From Macrotis lagotis (taxonomy: Eukaryota; Chordata; Mammalia; Peramelemorphia; Peramelidae): 64,000 nucleotides of DNA. Position numbers and translations under genes: made by a program. Shown here piece after piece: positions 62,687-64,000 of this stretch; the first letter of the stretch is position 1; every line of letters begins with the position of its first letter. The stretch spans positions 183,126,508-183,190,507 of the forward strand of contig NC_133661.1 of NCBI RefSeq assembly GCF_037893015.1, read 5' to 3'. Under the pieces are notes generated by a model. The model was not told the origin of the DNA. It saw only the letters and a program-made list of their open reading frames with translations, and searched no databases.

Positions 62687-63237
62687 CACAGTGTTTCTTA
62701 CTCTGACAAAAATACCCTCAGTCCCCTATACTCTTTTCTCCTTCCATAACTAGGGATTCAGCTCTTCAGCCTATAGAAATAATCACACATTGATTTCTAT
62801 TCGGATAACACAAAGCTCATTTGGCTTTGATGACAGGTGAGGATATTCACTAAACAACATTTATATTTGTTTATATTTGCTCCTATCTTTAGACCTACAT
62901 ATTCTTTCTTAACCATCAGTTCCACTGTCTTTGCTTCCTATATTTGTCAATTGCTTCTGATCATTTTATCTGGCCGGCTTTTGCACTATATTCCAGTTTT
63001 CAGTCTCTCTTTAAGGTTCCTGCCAAATCCCCTCTTAATTTTACTTCAATAATCTGAAACAGAACTATAAATCACTTCCAGATCATTGTGAATATTAAAT
63101 CTTTTTCTTTTCTTCCCACTCTTATTATTATATTCAGTTATAGGTTTGTGATTTCCTGGGTGTTATTGATAACTAAATTTTAGTTCCCAAAATACATTTC
63201 TTTTTGGCAAAAACTTTCCGATGGTAAGGCATATGTA

Positions 63238-63240
<3 letters not shown>

Positions 63241-63288
<48 letters not shown>
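63241..63288 (+). repeat. (GT)n microsatellite
   Basis: About 22 GT units preceded by ATGTATGTATAT. Confidence 0.95.
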
Positions 63289-63291
<3 letters not shown>

Positions 63292-63975
63292 AAGACAGAA
63301 TTAAACTCAAAAATATAGGTATATATCAGAACAGTTTTTGCTCTATTTAGAGAGAACACAACTTGGACAATAAAATACTATTGAATCTTAAAGAGAAAAT
63401 AATAACTAGAAGTCAAATTTCTTTGGCACTTTGGAAATCTTGGAGCGCTACCCTCACAATAAGTCAGTGAAATAGGCAGTATAATTTACTATTGAAGGTC
63501 CTCAAACAGAGGCAGGATGGTTACTTGTTGGTATGTTCAAGAGATACCTTTGGGTTTTCCATGACCATTGTGCTCCCTCCTAATTCTTACTATTTTGTGA
63601 TTCCATCAAGACCATTTTATAGAAGAAGAAACTGGAGCTCAGGGAATTTAAGTGATTTGCTCAGAAAATAATACAATGTAGTGGGAAAAGCTTTCAAGGT
63701 ATGAACCAGGGATTCAGATCTCAGCTCTGCTATCCTCAACTAGTATGGATATGATGTGAGATTCAAATTCAAGTGCCCTAATGCTAAGCCTGGTACTATC
63801 TCTGCCTAACTTTTCTAGCTCTATTTCTGTCCCAAATGTCCTACAAAGGGAGGAAACAGGAATTATTTCATATTATATTCTCTGTTTCTCTCTTTTCTCT
63901 TTCCTTTCAAATAAATAATTAATTATATAAACAAACAAATAAATATTGGGATAATGTTTAGGAAACCAGACTAAC

Positions 63976-64000
63976 CTGGGATGATTTGGAGTCTTGTCCC
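63976..64000 (-). CDS. TRAJ segment, TRAJ13-like, cut by window end
   Basis: 3' part of a J reading GTRLQIIP, like human TRAJ13 (GTKLQVIP), with donor GTTAGT (63970-63975) leaving one base (G). The FG of the motif and the RSS lie beyond the window. Confidence 0.82.

Larger units (their letters stand above)
61111..63150 (-). repeat. TRAJ10-11-12 tandem unit 3
   Basis: Third block, with all three J segments intact. A MAR1-like SINE (62102-62336) has inserted between the TRAJ11-like and TRAJ12-like segments and lengthened the unit. The outer boundary is approximate. Confidence 0.78.

Overview
The window is vertebrate nuclear DNA, almost certainly from a marsupial. It is AT-rich and intron-dominated, and it is littered with copies of the marsupial tRNA-like SINE (head GGCGGCTAGGTGGCGCAGTG, tail TTGCAAAAAACCTAAAAAA), marsupial L1 3' ends, MAR1/MON1-like CORE-SINEs and L2 fragments. 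The SINE subtype (TTAATAATTACCTAGCTGTG, CCCCATTGCCTTGCAAAAA) looks like that of Australian dasyurid-type marsupials rather than opossum, but that is a memory-based inference and the species is not proven.

The locus is the 3' part of the T-cell receptor alpha locus, read from the minus strand, and its neighbour DAD1 on the plus strand. The order matches the eutherian one: TRAJ cluster, TRAC, Ealpha enhancer, DAD1, with TRAC and DAD1 convergent. From left to right: the window opens in DAD1 intron 1. The last coding DAD1 exon is at 2610-2740 and a probable 3'UTR exon with poly(A) signal lies at 14183-14422. About 13 kb of repeat-rich intergenic DNA follows. A very GC-rich CpG island at 27.46-28.54 kb contains a recognisable T-cell receptor alpha enhancer core (CRE, LEF1/TCF and ETS/RUNX elements in the eutherian order and orientation). 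After 8 kb more of intergenic DNA come the TRAC exons: EX4UTR (tentative), EX3 37454-37561, EX2 38920-38964 and EX1 39618-39872, all on the minus strand. From 44.8 kb to the right edge lies the TRAC-proximal part of the J cluster, also minus strand: 12 complete usable-looking J segments, one J cut by the window end and three J pseudogenes.

Almost every J has the same architecture: a 12-RSS (heptamer, 12-bp spacer, nonamer) on its 5' side, an F/W-G-x-G motif, and a GT splice donor that leaves one spare nucleotide, which pairs with the TT at the start of TRAC EX1. The J series is collinear with human TRAJ2 to TRAJ13, except that the TRAJ10-TRAJ11-TRAJ12 block is present three times in tandem with a period of about 2.3-2.4 kb. 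Units 1 and 2 carry decayed members; two of these have microsatellites where their RSS should be.

How the parts work together: V-J recombination uses the J 12-RSSs. The rearranged V-J exon is spliced from the J donor to TRAC EX1. Ealpha drives J-cluster accessibility and TRAC transcription. CTCF-like motifs in DAD1 intron 2 and just 3' of TRAC are candidates for insulating DAD1 from Ealpha. No other protein-coding gene is supported; the many short open frames elsewhere fall in repeats or in the GC-rich island.
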